Shown piece by piece: positions 1 through 10,570 of a stretch of DNA of 64,000 nt. The DNA is taken from assembly GCF_050003625.1 (NCBI RefSeq), contig NC_134398.1, forward strand, positions 18,860,997 to 18,924,996. Direction: 5' to 3'. Origin of the DNA: Haematobia irritans. Lineage: Eukaryota; Arthropoda; Insecta; Diptera; Muscidae. Numbering within the stretch: position 1 is the first letter of the stretch; every line of letters begins with the position of its first letter. The translations under genes and the position numbers were made by a program. The notes beneath the pieces were generated by a model. It had not been told where the DNA came from. It searched no databases and saw nothing but the letters and a program-made list of their open reading frames with translations.

Positions 1-300
1 ATTTTCTGTAGAGATAATTTCTAGATAAATAAAATTTTGACGAAATTTTCTACAAATATACAATTTTGACAAAATTTTCACACAGAGATAGAGTTTTGAC
101 AAAATTTTCTATACAGCTAAAATTTTGACAAAATATTCTATAGAGATAAAATTTTAACAAAATTTTCTATAAATATGAAATTTTGACAAAAATTTTCCAC
201 AGAGATAAAATTTTGACAAAATTTTCTGTACAGCTAAAATTTTGACAACATTTTCTAGAGATATAAAATTTTGACAAAAATTTCTATAGAAATAAATTTT
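1..300 (+). repeat. 29-bp tandem repeat array, F orientation
   Basis: About ten degenerate units of the window-wide 29-bp repeat, read as CTATAGAAATAAAA then TTTTGACAAAATTTT. Variants such as cacagagata and tacagctaaa replace the ctatagaaat core. The array runs off the left edge and ends where a composite element begins with TATACCCTCC. No coding capacity is visible. Confidence 0.9.
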
Positions 301-593
301 TATACCCTCCACCATAGGATGGGGGTATATTAACTTTGTCATTCCGTTTGTAACACATCGAAATATTGCTCTAAGACCCCATAAAGTATATATATTCTGG
401 GTCGTGGTGAAATTCTGCGTCGATCTAAGCATGTCCGTCCGTCCGTCCGTCCATCCGTCTGTTGAAATCACGCTAACTTCCGAACGAAACAAGCTATCGA
501 CTTGAAACTTGGCACAAGTAGTTGTTATCGATGTAGGTCGGATGGTATTGAAAACGGGCCATATCGGTCCACTTTTACGTATAGCCCCATATA

Positions 594-1570
594 AAGGGAC
601 CCTCAGATTTGGCTTGTGGAGCCTCTAACAGAAGCATATTTCATCCGATCCGGCTGAAATTTGGTACATGGTGTTGGTATATGGTCTCTAACAACCATGC
701 AAAAATTGGTCCATATCGGTCCATAATTATATATAGCCCCCATATAAACCGATCCCCAGATTTGGCTTGTGGAGCCTCTAAGAGAAGCATATTTAATCCG
801 ATCCGGCTGAAATTTGGTACATGGTGTTAGTTTATGGTCTCTAACAATCATGCAAAAATTGGTCGACATCGGACCATAATTATATATAGCCCCCATATAA
901 ACCGATCCCCAGATTTGGCTTGCGGAGCCTCAAAGAGAAGCATATTTCATCCGATCCGGCTGAAATTTGGTACATGGTGTTGGTATATGGTCTCTAACAA
1001 TCATGCAAAAAATGGTCCACATCGGTCCATAATTATTTATAGCCCCCATATAAACCGATCTCCAGATTTGGCTTGCGAAGCCTCAAAGAGAAGCAAATTG
1101 CATCCGATCCGGCTGCAATTTGGTACATGGTATTGGTATATGGTCTCTAGCAACCGTGCAAAAATTGGTCCACATCGGTCCATAATTATATATAGCGCAC
1201 ATATAAACCGATCCCCAGATTTGGCTTGTGGAGCCTCTAAGAGAAGCACATTTAATCCGATCCGGCTGAAATTTGGTACATGGTGTTAGTATATGGTCTC
1301 TAACAATCATGCAAAAATTGGTCGACATCGGTCCATAATTATATATAGCCCCCATATAAACCAATCCCCAGATTTGGCATGCGGAGCCTCAAAGAGAAGC
1401 AAATTGCATCCGATCCGGCTGAAATGTGGTACATGGTATTGGTATATGGTCTCTAGCAACCGTTCAAAAATTGGTCCATATCGGTCCATAATTATATATA
1501 GCCCCCATATAAAACGTTCTCCAGATTTGACCTCCGGAGCCTCTTGGAGGAGCAAAATTCATCCGATTCG
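594..1570 (-). repeat. 153-bp tandem repeat block in copy A
   Basis: The motif GCCCCCATATAAACCGATC, or a close variant, recurs at 736, 889, 1042, 1195, 1348 and 1501, exactly 153 bp apart. A first shortened unit starts at 594. Units differ by point changes and are almost free of indels, so the period is kept. Each unit also has a conserved segment gatccggctgaaatttggtac. The block is internal to the composite element, and I see no evidence that it is translated. Confidence 0.92.
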
Positions 1571-1617
1571 GTTCGAATTCGAATTCGAAAATTGGTCCAT
1601 ATCGGTTCATAATCATG

Positions 1618-2095
1618 GTTGCCACTATAGCCAAAAATAATCTACCAAAATTTTATTTCTATAGAAAATTTTGTCAAAATTTTATTTCTAGAGAAAATTT
1701 TGTTAAAATTTTATTCGGTTCATAATAAAATTTTCATCATTGTCAAAATTTTATTTCTATAGAAAATTTTGTTCAAAAGTTTATTTATACAGAAAATGTT
1801 GTTAAAATTTTATTTCTGTAGACATTTTTGTCAAAATTTTCTTTCTATAGAAAATCGAGCCAAAAATAATCTACCAAGATTTTATTTCTATAGAAAATTT
1901 TGTCAAAAGTTTATTTCTATAGAAAATTTTGTTAAAATTTTATTTCTGTAGACATTTTTGTCAAAATTTGTAGAAAATTGTAGAAAATTTTGTGAAAATT
2001 TTTATTTCTATAGAAAAGTTTGTGAAAATTTTATTTCTATAGAAAATTTTGTTAAAATTTTATTTCTGTAGAAAATTTTGTCAAAATTTTATGTC
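1618..2095 (-). repeat. 29-bp array (R) with doubled edge motif, inside copy A
   Basis: The array starts at the edge motif GGTTGCCAC...AGCCAAAAATAATCTACC (1618-1650), which is repeated in shorter form near 1856-1880. The same doubled edge occurs in mirror image in copy B (9477 and 9645), so both copies descend from one source that already had the doubling. Confidence 0.8.
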
Positions 2096-2342
2096 TACTT
2101 TGTCAAACTGAATTATATACGTATTGGATCGATCTTTTTTGATTTAATATATACCACGTATGGACTTACATACAATTTAGAAGAGGAGGTTTTAAGATAC
2201 CTTGCCATCGGCAAGCGTTACCGCAACTTAAGTAATTCGATTGTGGATGGAAGTGTTTAGAAGAAGTTTCTACGCAATCCATGATGGAGGGTACATAAGC
2301 TTCGGCCTGGCCTAACTTACGGCCGTATATACTTGTTTTTTT

Positions 2343-3062
2343 CTAGGGAGATAAAATTTTGACAAAAGTTTCTAGAGAAATGAAATTTTGAGGAAATTTT
2401 CTAGAGAAATAAAATTTTGATGAAATTTCTATAGAGATAACATTTTTTCTATAGAGATAACATTTTGCCAAATTGTCTATAGGAATAAAATTTTGATACA
2501 ATTGTCTATAGAAATAACATTTTGACAAATTTGTATTTCTATAGAAATAAAGTTTTGATAAAATTTTCTGCAGAAATAAAATATTGACAAAATTTTCTAT
2601 AGAAATAACAATTTGAGTAAAGGTAAATTTTGGCAGAGGTAAAATTTTGATAAAATTTTCTATAGAGATAAAATTTTGACAAAATTTTCTATAAAGATAA
2701 AATTTTGACAAAATTTTCTATAGACATAACGTTTTGACAATATACTCTATAGAAATAAAATTTTCACAATATTTTCTATAGATATGAAATTTTGACAAAA
2801 ATTTTCCACAGAGATAAAATTTTGACAACATTTTATATAAAATAAAATTTTGACAACATTTTCTGTACAGCTACAATTTTGACAACAATTTCTATAGAGA
2901 TAAAATTTTGTCAACATTTTCTATAAAATTAAATTTTGACAAAATTTTCCCAAAATTTTCTAAAGAAATAAAATGTTGACAAACTTTTCTATAGAAAGAA
3001 AATTTTAATATTTTGTATAGAGATAAACTTTTGACAAAATTTTCTATAGAACTGAAATTTCC
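2343..3062 (+). repeat. 29-bp tandem repeat array, F orientation
   Basis: About 24 diverged units (gataaaattttgacaaaattttctat and variants) lie between composite copy A and the foldback element. Long peptides rich in FYFYRKFCQNFIS on the minus strand come from the repeat and are not genes. Confidence 0.9.
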
Positions 3063-3832
3063 CCAAAATTCGTTTCGCTTTGTTATTGTTGGTTTTGTTC
3101 TTTAATCATATTTGTTGTTTTTTTGATTTCAGCTTAAAACCATGCATTGACTAAACTACAAGTGTGGCTTAAACAACAGAGGAAAAGAATGTTTGTCAAA
3201 TTTATTTGGGCAAAGCCCCCTAGACTGCAAGATGGTTGGATGGACGCACGTTTCGGAATTACCACATTCTTCATCAGCATCCTCTACTTGCAGCAAAACT
3301 ATCAACCAATTATCAGAATAAATACAGGCAGTTCATTAATCCCAACAATGAACCACACTTGAACCTTCCGAAAAAAGGTTTTACATGATAGCCGGCTTAT
3401 GCCGAAATAAATTCGTACAAACATATCTCTTTTCCTTTGCCACCGTCAAATCATCGATTTGAGTGCAGTTGGCTTGGTTTATTTTGAGCGTGCTTCCTCT
3501 TATTTCATTCGTTTCGTTTTGTTATTGTTGGTTTCGTTCTTTAATCATTGTTGTTGTTTTTTTTTTCGGAAGGTTCAAGTGTGGTTCATTGTTGGGTTTA
3601 ATGAACTGCCTGAATTTATTCTGATAATTGGTTGATAGTTTTGCTGCAAGTAGAGGATGCTGATGAGGAATGTGGTAATTCCAAAACGTGAGTCCATCCA
3701 ACCATCTTGCAGTCTATAGGGCTTCGCCCAAATAGATTTCATAAACATTCTTTTCCTCTGTTGTTTAAGCTACACTTGTAGTTTAGTCAATGCATGGTTT
3801 TAAGCTGAATTCAAAAAAACAACAACAATGAT
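3063..3832. mobile_element. Foldback element with about 250-bp inverted arms
   Basis: The left arm (about 3104-3378) and right arm (about 3572-3832) are imperfect inverted repeats. The segment gcattgactaaactacaag at 3145 returns as its complement near 3780, and catcctctacttgcagc at 3279 returns as gctgcaagtagaggatg near 3643. The central ~195 bp repeats the ttgttattgttggtttt sequence also found just outside the left arm. It is inserted in a 29-bp array. Two deleted relatives lie at 34468-34855 and 41865-42000. No protein is recognisable, so it is a non-autonomous foldback-type transposon of unknown superfamily. Confidence 0.75.
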
Positions 3833-5267
3833 TTTCACAAAATTTTTTATAGAAATACAATATCTGACAAATTTTTTCAGAGAAATAAATAAGTTTGACA
3901 AAATTTTCTATAGAAATAAATTTTGACAAAATTTTCTGCAGAAATAAAATTTTGACAAAATTTTCTATAGAAACAAAATTTAAAAATTTTTTTTATAAAG
4001 ATGAAATTTTGATAAAATTTTCTATAGAGATACAATTTTGACAGAGGTAAATTTTTGACAAAATTTTCTATAGAAACAAAATTTTTACAAAATTTTCAAT
4101 AGAAATAAAATTTTGTCAACATTTTCTATTAAATAAAATTTTGACAAAATTTTCTAGAGAAATAGAAATAAAATTTTTGACAAAATTTTCCAGAGAAATA
4201 AAAGCTTGACAAAATTTACTATAGAAACAAAATTTTTACAAAATTTTGTATAGAAATAAAATTTTGACAAAATTTTCTGTAGAAATAAAATTTTGACAAA
4301 ATTTTGTATATAAATGAAATTTTGACGCAATTTTCTATAGATATAAAATTTTAAAAATGTTTTTAATACAGATTTGACGAAAGGTTAATTTTGACAGAGG
4401 TAAAATTTTGACAAAATTTTCTATAGAGATAAATTTTTGCCACAATTTTCTATAGATATAAAATTTTGACGAATTTTTTTCTAGAGATAAAATTTTGATA
4501 AATTTTTTTATAGAGATAAAATGTTGACAAAATTTTCTTTTTTTATAAGGATGAAATTTTGACAAAATTTTCTAGAGAGATACAATTTTGACAGAGGTAA
4601 ATTTTTGACAAAATTTTCTATAGAAACAAAATTTTTACAAAATTTTCAATAGAAATAAAATTTTGTCAACATTTTCTATTAAATAAAATTTTGACAAAAT
4701 TTTCTAGAGAAATAGAAATAAAATTTTTGACAAAATTTTCCAGAGAAATAAAAGCTTGACAAAATTTACTATAGAAACAAAATTTTTACAAAATTTTGTA
4801 TAGAAATAAAATTTTGACAAAATTTTCTGTAGAAATAAAATTTTGACAAAATTTTGTATATAAATGAAATTTTGACGCAGTTTTCTATAGATATAAAATT
4901 TTAAAAATGTTTTTAATACAGATTTGACGAAAGGTTAATTTTGACAGAGGTAAAATTTTGACAAAATTTTCTATAGAGATAAATTTTTGCCACAATTTTC
5001 TATAGATATAAAATTTTGACGAATTTTTTTCTAGAGATAAAATTTTGATAAATTTTTTTATAGAGATAAAATGTTGACAAAATTTTCTTTAGAGATAAAT
5101 TTTTGACACAATTTTCTATAGATATAAAATTTTGACGAATTTTTTTCTAGAGATAAAATTTTGACAATTTTTTTTTATAGAGATAAAATGTTGACAAAAA
5201 TTTCTATAGAAATAAAATTTTGAGAACATTTTCTATAGAGATAAAATTTTGACAAAATTTTCGATAG
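3833..5267 (+). repeat. 29-bp array with a 550-bp tandem duplication
   Basis: F-orientation units. A segment of about 550 bp is repeated head to tail: acagaggtaaatttttgac at 4041 and 4591, and atgttgacaaaattttc at 4521 and 5071, both offset 550. The two copies look almost identical by eye; one difference seen is gacgcaatt versus gacgcagtt. 550 is close to 19 units of 29 bp, so this is a higher-order repeat made by recent unequal exchange or replication slippage. Confidence 0.85.
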
Positions 5268-5770
5268 CGCCGTTACACTGAATCATGGGACGACAAGAGC
5301 CGCAAGAACTCTATTTTTCAGATGGCGACTTGCCGAGATGATCTGAGAGTATTGATAGGCATCATAACATGACACAATAGCCTTGGAAAACATATAGTAA
5401 GGATTGGTTTAATGACTGACTATATTTGTAGATGGTGTCTATAAATATGACCCAGAGGCAACATAAGATTCCTACCATTTTCTGTGTCAGTGTTCAGCAT
5501 TATCCTTTAGAGGAAACAAGATACTGGGCTCCTTTTTCTTTCAGAATATAACGGATGTACGGAACTGCAACATGAAGGATATACTTGTCTTCATAAAGGC
5601 CTCGGGATGGAAGACCTAGGAAAACTTTCTTTGGAACTCGCCTGCAAACTCAAATGATTGATGAGGACGAAGAAGAATAACTATGAGGAAACACAATGGA
5701 TCAACGTGGTCTAAGTGGAGGCCAGCCCTTTTGGCTTGTCTCATCCTCCATAACCTAACCTAATCTTTCT
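5268..5770 (+). pseudogene. 5'-truncated LINE, 3' end of ORF2
   Basis: Conceptual translation from about 5270 gives a frame containing LRVLIGIIT, then a stop, then HNSLGKHIVRIGL and ICRWC. In another frame the product ends FIKASGWK. This pattern fits the C-terminal region after the RT of non-LTR retrotransposons: a zinc-knuckle-like CxxC followed by an F-I-K-x-S-G-W tail. Stops and frameshifts make it dead. The 3' untranslated part ends in cataacctaacctaat, an AACCT-type tail also used by the SINE in this window. I think it is related to the Jockey group, but the clade is uncertain. Confidence 0.7.
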
Positions 5771-6180
5771 CAATTTTACGCTAACTTCATTGGATTTTAA
5801 TCGCATATTTGTATATACATTCTAATTATTTGATTAAGTTCTGGTATTACATTTGTCCTCCTTCAGAATATTAATTAAGTTTTAAATGCTTATTTCCCCA
5901 AACGAAAAAAAAAGTAAAAGTATTAACTCCTCTTCACAGGGCTATTATGCTGTGACCTTAGCCATCCCATCCAGTATTAGGTTTTTTTCAGGCTTCGATA
6001 TTTAATTAAAATTTAGTGTGTCATCGCTGATAAAAAATAATAATAATAGTAATTAAGTAGATTTTTATATTGTGATTTGTTGTTTGCACTATATCACAAT
6101 AAGTGCGTACGAATCTATTGAAAACACTGAGCAAATAAATGCTATTGGAAATTAACTCTAAAATTAAGTCTTAAATTGTA
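5771..6180. other. AT-rich non-coding stretch, nothing recognised
   Basis: No frame of useful length, RNA gene or repeat of this window's families is seen. There is a short run of taataataat at about 6045. Confidence 0.5.
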
Positions 6181-6378
6181 GACTCACTTAGATTGTTCAG
6201 TCTCCTTATAAATGAAAGCTGCGTTTTCCTATGTTTACCTCAATGACAAGTGACCTTCTTCTCATAGTCGAATTCAAGCGGCGTTTCATATTAAAAAAAA
6301 ATTAAAACACTCGAAAAGGTCCCTGTGTTACTGAGGGGGGATGATCCACAACTGAAAAAATGTTTGGTGTTCGTTCGT
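6181..6378 (-). mobile_element. Degenerate SINE fragment
   Basis: On the plus strand the order is gactcacttagattgttcag, then cctcaatgacaagtgacc, then a gcggcgtttcatatt part, then ctgaggggggatgatccac, then tttggtgttcg. This matches the reverse complement of the better SINE at 31545-31892, with many changes. The tRNA-like head (A and B boxes) is missing, so it is an old, truncated copy. Confidence 0.7.
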
Positions 6379-6909
6379 TATTTTATCCAGAGAATTTCAA
6401 TCATCTCTTTATGGCATAAAATATGTACTCATTTCAGGTTATTATTATTTTTTTTTTTTTTGTTAAGTGTAAAATCGTATCTATGATTCTTGACTAATAC
6501 ATGCACATACTGAACTGACTGCACTATCACAGATAATTTGCATATTAATTAAAAACGCTTTTTTACCATATTGTGCAACTGGAGACAAAACAAAAAAACA
6601 ATGAAGAATAGAATCAACAGCAGGAATATAAAATGTTTACCAATCTGGGTTAGTGTAAAACCAAGGCGAAAACAAAATCGTTAACCACATTGATTGTGAA
6701 AGCTACGAACAAAAACTTGTATTGATTGTGGTAGTTTATATGTGTTCCTTGCTCATATATCAATCACATATGGATACAAAAACCATACTTCAATAGAATT
6801 GTTGGAGGATTCAGTTAAAACATGTTTTAATGGGAGTACATTTTATAAGATGGTTAATGGAATTTGTGAAGCGGAACATCCCAGCAAAAAAAGCGTCAAG
6901 AAAAAAAAA
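6379..6909. other. AT-rich non-coding stretch before composite copy B
   Basis: Nothing recognised. It ends in an A-rich run directly before the ACAAGTATATAC terminus of the composite element. Confidence 0.5.
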
Positions 6910-7236
6910 ACAAGTATATACGGCCGTAAGTTCGGCCAGGCCGAAGCTTATGTACCCTCCATCATGGATTGCGTAGAAACTTCTTCTAAACACTGCCATC
7001 CAGAATCGAATTACTTAAGTTGCGGTAACGCTTGCCGATGGCAAGGTATCTTAAAACCTCCTAACACCATCTTCTAAATTGTATGTAAGTCCATACGTGG
7101 TATATATTAAATCAAAAAAGATCGATCCAATACGTATATAATTCAGTTTGACAAAGTAGACATACAATTTTGACAAAATTTTCTACAGAAATAAAATTTT
7201 AACAAAATTTTCTATAGAAATAAAATTTTCACAAAA

Positions 7237-9339
7237 TCTATATATATAAAATTCAATTTATGTTTGTTTATTTGTTTGTTTGTTTGTTTGTATGTACCGA
7301 GTTGGCTCCGAAACGGCTGAACCGATTTACTTGAAACTTTCAGAGATCGTAGGGGGCGTTCATGTGGTGAAAATAGGGTACCTCATTTTTTGACACCTGG
7401 TCGCGGAGGGGGACCTTCCCTTTGTCGGACTTTTTGAAAATTGGACCAAAGTTGACCGATTTGGTTGAAATTTTCGTTGAAGATTGGGGTTGGCATCTAT
7501 ACAAAGATCCGCTACTTTTTATTTCGATATTTGGTGGCGGAGGGGGGCCTCTCCTTTGTTCGACTTTTTTTAAAGTACAATGAAAAAACTAAAATTCTCT
7601 AAATTATCTGAGATTTACAGAGAACATGTGGTGAGGTTATGGAATTAATATGGGGTACCCGATGATTTCATATGTGGATGGGGGGGACCTCCCCCTTGCC
7701 CTACTTTTTGAAACTTGGAACAAAATTATGCGATTTGCTTGAAATTTTCATTGAATGTTGGGGTTGGCATGTAGACAAAAATCCGCTACATTATTTTCCG
7801 ATATTTGGTCGGGGAGGGGGACCACCCCTTTGCCCAATTTTTTTTTGAAAGTTCAAACAAAACTAAACTCCCCCGACTGAAATTTTACAGAAAAAATGGG
7901 TAACGAAATTTATATCAGGTTCCTGATTTTTTAATAAAAATAAAAGGGCATAGGGAGACATCCGCTTCTCTTAAGTACATACAGAGAAACAATTAAACTT
8001 TACCGAGTTACTTGAAATTTACAGAGGACTGGGGAGAGATCGTAACCTCCGTCAACCGTAATAGTTGATACCTGATTTTGTGATATTTGGACGGAAGAGA
8101 GGCCGCCCCTTTAGGCTTATAATTTGCTTGACATTTTCTGGGACGTTTACAAAAGATACGCTTTTCGACATTTGGTCGGGGAGGAGGTCCTCCTCTAAAA
8201 CTACAAAAAAATTTAAGTTTTCTTGAAATTTACAAAAGCAGTGGGGGAAGGTTATGAATGAAGAGGCAACCTTCCTTGCCCCACACTTGAAGGAAAGTTT
8301 CAAGAATTTTCAGGGAAGGTTCGGGGTGTCGATATTGTATCGGGGACGTCCCTTTAAAACAATAGAGCAAAATTTAAACATCTCCGATCTACTTGAAATT
8401 TACAGGGACGTGGCAGGAGGTGAGTAATTTATACATACTTTTTAAATTAGTATGTGATTGTTCGATATCTGGTTGGGGAAGGGGAAAATTGAAATAAAGT
8501 TTATCGATTTACTTCGATAGAATTTATAGGGACCATTGAGTAGTTGCGAAATTAATATAGGGTACATGATAGTCCGATATCAGGTCAGAGTGGAGCGAAG
8601 GTGGGGAGAGGGTTACCTTTTGTCCGTTTTTTTTTTTCTTAAGTTGAAAGTAGAGGGTTGTCCGTAAATGGGAACTCTGTACATAATTTTGTGATTTTTG
8701 TACAGGCTTCTGCCAGACTTCTTTTTAGTCTTCATTTTAGTAAAGAGAGGGTTCCCTTTTGTCCATTTTTTTTCTTAAGTTGAAAGTAGAGAGTTGTCCG
8801 TAAATGGGAACTCGGTACATAATTTTATGATTTTTGTACAGGCTTCTGCCAGACTTCTTTTTAGTAAAGAACTTAAATTTACATGAAATTGGCAGCCAAC
8901 GTAGAGGGTGCATCATTTTCCTACATTTTAGCAAATGTTAATGTGGTAAATTTTTTTACTACTTTTGCTTTTTCCGATTTATTGGATGGGAAACAGTAAT
9001 TCTTTGTATGTTATTATAATATAGTGCTTAATTTTCAGATATGTTGAGGAGAAGGATACCTTTCCTTGACAAACCACACTTAAAATTCACAAGAAATATA
9101 GAAGATTGTCCAGCTACTTGAATACAGAACATTATTAAAAAAAATTGGAGGAAAGGGTACACCCTCTCCCGCCGTATTTGTACCTATAAACGAAAAATCA
9201 AGTAGTCCGATTTGTTTAAAAGAATTGAAATCTTTTCGAATTTGTTTTCAGCACGAAGGATATAGTTGACTAAGTTAATGCAAAATGTTCCTCCAAATAC
9301 GCTTCGGAAGGCGCAGCGAAGCGGGCCGGGTTACGCTAG
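7237..9339 (+). mobile_element. Non-autonomous Helitron, copy 1
   Basis: It starts TCTATATATATAAAATTC and ends with CTAG. A hairpin GCTTCG...CGAAGC (9301-9322) lies about 14 bases before the end, the canonical Helitron layout. It is inserted between A and T: joining the flanks acaaaa and ttttctatag restores a perfect 29-bp array unit. There is no target duplication, as expected for Helitrons. It carries a GTTT run near the 5' end and no Rep/helicase. Copy 1 also has an internal repeat of about 130 bp: the stretch around gttgtccgtaaatgggaact occurs twice (about 8655 and 8795) but only once in copy 2. Confidence 0.9.
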
Positions 9340-9699
9340 TTTTCTATAGAAATAAAAATTTTGACAAAATTTTCTATAGAAAGAAAATTTTGACAAAAAT
9401 TTCTACAGAAATAAAATGTTTACAAAATTTTCTATAGAAATAAACTTTTGACAAAATTTTCTATAGAAATAAAATCTTGGTAGATTATTTTTGGCTCGAG
9501 TGGCAACCATGATTATGAACCGAATAAAATTTGAACAAAATTTTCTATAGAAATAAAATTTTAACAAAATTTTCTCTAGAAATAAAATTTTGACAAAATT
9601 TTCTATAGAAATAAAATTTTGACAAAATTTTCTATAGAAATAAAATTTTGGTAGATTATTTTTGGCTCTAGTGGCAACCATGATTATGATCCGAAATGG

Positions 9700-10140
9700 A
9701 CCAATTTTTGTGTGATTGGATTGATTGGTATGGTTGTTAGCGACCCTATATTAACACCACGTTCGGATGAATTTTGCTCCTCCAAGAGGCTCCGGAGGTC
9801 AAATCTGGAGAACGTTTTATATGGGGGCTATATATAATTATGGACCGATATGGACCAATTCTGGCACGGTTGTTAAAGATCATATACTAACACCATGTAC
9901 CAAATTTCAGCCGGATCGGATGAAATACGCTTCTCTTAGAGACTCCACAAGCCAAATCATGGGATCGGTTTATATGGGGGCTATATATAATTAAGGACCG
10001 ATATGGACCAATTTTTGCATGGTTGTTAGAGACCATATACCAACATCATATACCAAATTTCAGCCGGATTGGATGAAATGTGCTTCTGATAGAGGCTCCA
10101 CAAGCCAAATCTGAGGGTCCCTTTATATGGGGGATATACG
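9700..10140 (+). repeat. 153-bp repeat block in copy B
   Basis: Three units read tatatgggggctatatataa at about 9818, 9972 and (shortened) 10123. Each has accaaatttcagccggat in the middle. This is the same unit as at 594-1570, reverse complemented. The frame starting MGAI runs through them because the period is a multiple of three. Confidence 0.85.
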
Positions 10141-10396
10141 TAAAAGTGGACCGATATGGCCCATTTTCAATATCATCCGACCTACATCGATGCCAAGTTT
10201 CAAGTCGATAGCTTGTTTCGTTCGAAAGTTAGCGGGATTTCAACAGACGGACGGACGGACGGACATGCTTAGATCGACTCATAATTTCACCACGACCCGG
10301 AATATATATACTTTATGGGGTCTTAGAGCAATATTTCGATGTGTTACAAACGGAATGACAAAGTTAATATACCCCCATCCTATGATGGAGGGTATA

Positions 10397-10570
10397 AAAA
10401 AATTCTTTTTGGAACCGAAAGTGATGAAAAATTGGCGGAGAGGCGATGCATTTAACATGGGATTGTCATAGGACGGATATCCACCATTTCAACAACAGTC
10501 GCACTGAATTTGCATGACTTCTTATTGTGTGACCCAATTCAGTATTTTGGATGTGAGTTAAACATTTTAT
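10397..10570. other. Spacer between inverted composite copies B and C
   Basis: 174 bp with no feature recognised. It separates the GGGTATA end of copy B from the TATACCC end of copy C. Confidence 0.6.

Larger units (their letters stand above)
301..2336 (-). mobile_element. Composite non-coding element, copy A
   Basis: A full-length copy, inverted relative to the copy at 6910. Read left to right it has a terminus TATACCCTCCACCATAGG, a CCGT-rich microsatellite (about 431-460), seven units of a 153-bp repeat (594-1570), a GGTTGCCAC/AATAATCTACC junction (about 1618-1655), a 29-bp array in R orientation (to about 2095), and a second terminus (2100-2336). That terminus carries the near-palindrome TTCGGCCTGGCC and ends GTATATACTTGT. 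Near both ends lies an inverted motif resembling TACCCTCCATCATGG. No transposase is encoded, so it must be non-autonomous. I cannot name the superfamily, and no clear target duplication is visible in the A/T-rich flanks. Open frames in the 153-bp part exist because 153 is 3x51. Confidence 0.8.
6910..10396 (+). mobile_element. Composite non-coding element, copy B, with nested Helitron
   Basis: The reference orientation of the family. The left terminus ACAAGTATATACGGCCG is followed by a palindromic TTCGGCCAGGCCGAA and TACCCTCCATCATGG, then about 200 bp of terminus-specific sequence. Next come a 29-bp array (7160-7236, continuing at 9340-9650), two AATAATCTACC-type edges (9477-9522, 9645-9690), 153-bp units (about 9700-10140), an ACGG microsatellite (10246-10263) and the right terminus ending GATGGAGGGTATA. 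A Helitron at 7237-9339 sits inside the 29-bp array. Without it the element is about 1.4 kb. No transposase is present. Confidence 0.8.

Noticed and set aside
609..1640. Open frames with SNNHAKIGPHRSIIIYSP repeats
   Set aside because: They arise from the 153-bp units, whose period is a multiple of three. Stops occur in other units, so they are not annotated as genes.
1..5267. CRISPR-like appearance of regular repeats
   Set aside because: There are no constant repeats with unique spacers; the whole 29-bp unit repeats, and the context is a fly genome.
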